From: Cystobacter fuscus
Lineage (GTDB): Bacteria > Myxococcota > Myxococcia > Myxococcales > Myxococcaceae
Reading direction: 5' to 3'
Assembly: GCF_002305875.1 (NCBI RefSeq)
Contig: NZ_CP022098.1
Location: 11,346,001-11,410,000 of the forward strand
DNA length: 64,000 nucleotides
Below are positions 63,305 through 64,000 of this stretch, piece after piece. Position 1 is the stretch's first letter, and each line of letters begins with the position of its first letter. The notes beneath the pieces were generated by a model. The model searched no databases and was not told the origin of the DNA. It saw only the letters and a program-made list of their open reading frames with translations. The position numbers and the translations under genes are program-made.

Positions 63305-64000
63305 TCACGGTAGAGCGATGACATCACTGACGAGCGAGGGGCCCGAGCTTCGGGGACAGATGGCCAATTCCTTGCGCGCCACGAGCGTGTCGCCCACGAC
63401 CTCGATGACGAAGACGCGACCCGCGTTGTTGTCGCCCACGTAGGCCCGAGAGCCCACCACGGCGAAGCGTCCCGCCGAGGGCAGCGGACACGACGTCGCT
63501 TCCGGACAACCCAGCGCGAGCGAGTCCAGCACGCGGCCCTCCGCGCCGAGCAGCACCAGGCCCGTGCCCCGGACGTCCGTGAGGTTGAAGTCGACGTCAT
63601 AGGTGGCGGCGCCGCCACAGCTCACGAGCAGCCGTTCGCCCACGGGGAGCACCCAGAAGGGATTGAGACATGCCTCGCCCAGCGCGAGCAGCTCCACCGC
63701 GCGAGTGCCCGAATCGATCCGGGCGAGGAACCCGGGGCCTCCGGCGGAGTAGCTGCGCGCATCCAGGTTGCCCAGCGCGGCGTACACCCGGCCCTGGAGC
63801 GAGGTGATGCCCGCGGGCGCGGGGAGCGTGGTGCGGCCAGGGAAGGGGCGCAGGGCCTCGCCCGAGGGCAGCACGAAGGTGTCCGTGATGACGGGCGCGG
63901 TGGGCTCCGCCACCGAGACGCGCACCACCCGGCCTCCCGCGGACGCGTCCCCCTGGAGATTGCCGAGGAGCGTGACATACGCGTCCGGCCCCTCGAGCGT
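63305..64000 (-). CDS. Beta-propeller-like protein, N-terminus beyond window
   Basis: The last 231 residues of a gene whose 5' end lies past the right edge; the frame is open to base 64000 and reads TLEGPDAYVTLLGNLQGD there. The sequence shows recurring strand blocks of a YVTN/NHL-type propeller: GRVYAALGNLDARSY, FLARIDSGTRAVELLALG, RLLVSCGGAATYDVDFN, GLVLLGAEGRVLDSL, RAYVGDNNAGRVFVIEV. Repeated DNNAGRVFVIEV-like strands and GLVLLG are typical. It precedes the cobalamin riboswitch on the same strand. A role in surface binding of a vitamin or polymer is inference. Confidence 0.75.
   Translation of the reverse strand, partial: TLEGPDAYVTLLGNLQGDASAGGRVVRVSVAEPTAPVITDTFVLPSGEALRPFPGRTTLPAPAGITSLQGRVYAALGNLDARSYSAGGPGFLARIDSGTRAVELLALGEACLNPFWVLPVGERLLVSCGGAATYDVDFNLTDVRGTGLVLLGAEGRVLDSLALGCPEATSCPLPSAGRFAVVGSRAYVGDNNAGRVFVIEVVGDTLVARKELAICPRSSGPSLVSDVIALP

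Noticed and set aside
60344-64000. A classic B12 transport operon (btuB, btuCDF)
   Set aside because: No TonB receptor, ABC permease or ATPase is encoded in the visible part; only the riboswitch and lipoproteins are.

Overview
The window reads as a chromosome segment from a high-GC myxobacterium, probably of the Cystobacter/Archangium/Melittangium group. This is inference from gene content: eukaryote-like Ser/Thr kinases with poorly conserved C-terminal tails, many lipoproteins (one of the MXAN_6521/LA_1396 type), secreted polysaccharide hydrolases, a Spherulin-4 lipoprotein, a sphingosine-1-phosphate-lyase homologue, an FHA-GAF-cyclase, and a mannose-type PTS linked to HprK and RapZ. No rRNA, tRNA, transposase or phage gene was seen. 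Genes are tightly packed, often with 4-bp ATGA/GTGA overlaps.

Layout, left to right. 0-3 kb: a minus-strand urease operon (ureD, a fused ureAB, and ureC running off the left edge). 3-5.6 kb: an SGNH-hydrolase-like secreted protein and a C-terminally truncated MFS transporter. 5.6-11.6 kb: a secreted plant-polysaccharide cluster on the plus strand (GH6 cellulase with Fn3-Fn3-CBM3, PL1 pectate lyase, GH8 endoglucanase), preceded by a pair of identical 26-bp CRISPR-like repeats and by LacI-type palindromes. 11.6-15.5 kb: a Ser/Thr kinase, a Spherulin-4 lipoprotein and a TPR protein, then a five-unit 10-bp tandem repeat. 16-25 kb: an enolase-superfamily enzyme with a ThDP enzyme, a divergent giant FAD/Fe-S oxidoreductase, a GH15 enzyme with a small membrane protein, and a DUF326/Csp-like Cys-rich protein. 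25.6-28.8 kb: a phosphoribosyltransferase, a small membrane protein, AraC regulator and divergent EamA transporter, and an SDR remnant.

28.8-37.6 kb is the accessory part of the window: a 585-residue protein with deaminase-like zinc motifs, an alpha/beta hydrolase, a 910-residue PKD-type lipoprotein, and a two-gene operon of a soluble histidine kinase and a response regulator fused to a PD-(D/E)XK nuclease domain. 37.7-44 kb: an FGGY kinase with an S1P-lyase-like enzyme, DUF47 with a Pit phosphate transporter, a lipoprotein and MgtC. 44-51.3 kb: a complete mannose-family PTS (EIIA, EIIB, EIIC, EIID, HPr, EI) plus hprK-rapZ. 51.3-55.8 kb: a GT22-like membrane glycosyltransferase, a HIT protein, a CLC channel and a small lipoprotein.

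55.9-64 kb is a nearly unbroken minus-strand run. A clear cobalamin riboswitch sits between a beta-propeller-like gene (cut by the right edge) and an operon of two surface lipoproteins and a Rieske lipoprotein, with an FHA-GAF-cyclase and a Ser/Thr kinase following. The most noteworthy candidates are this B12-controlled surface-protein operon, the kinase/response-regulator-nuclease pair, and the deaminase-like protein.
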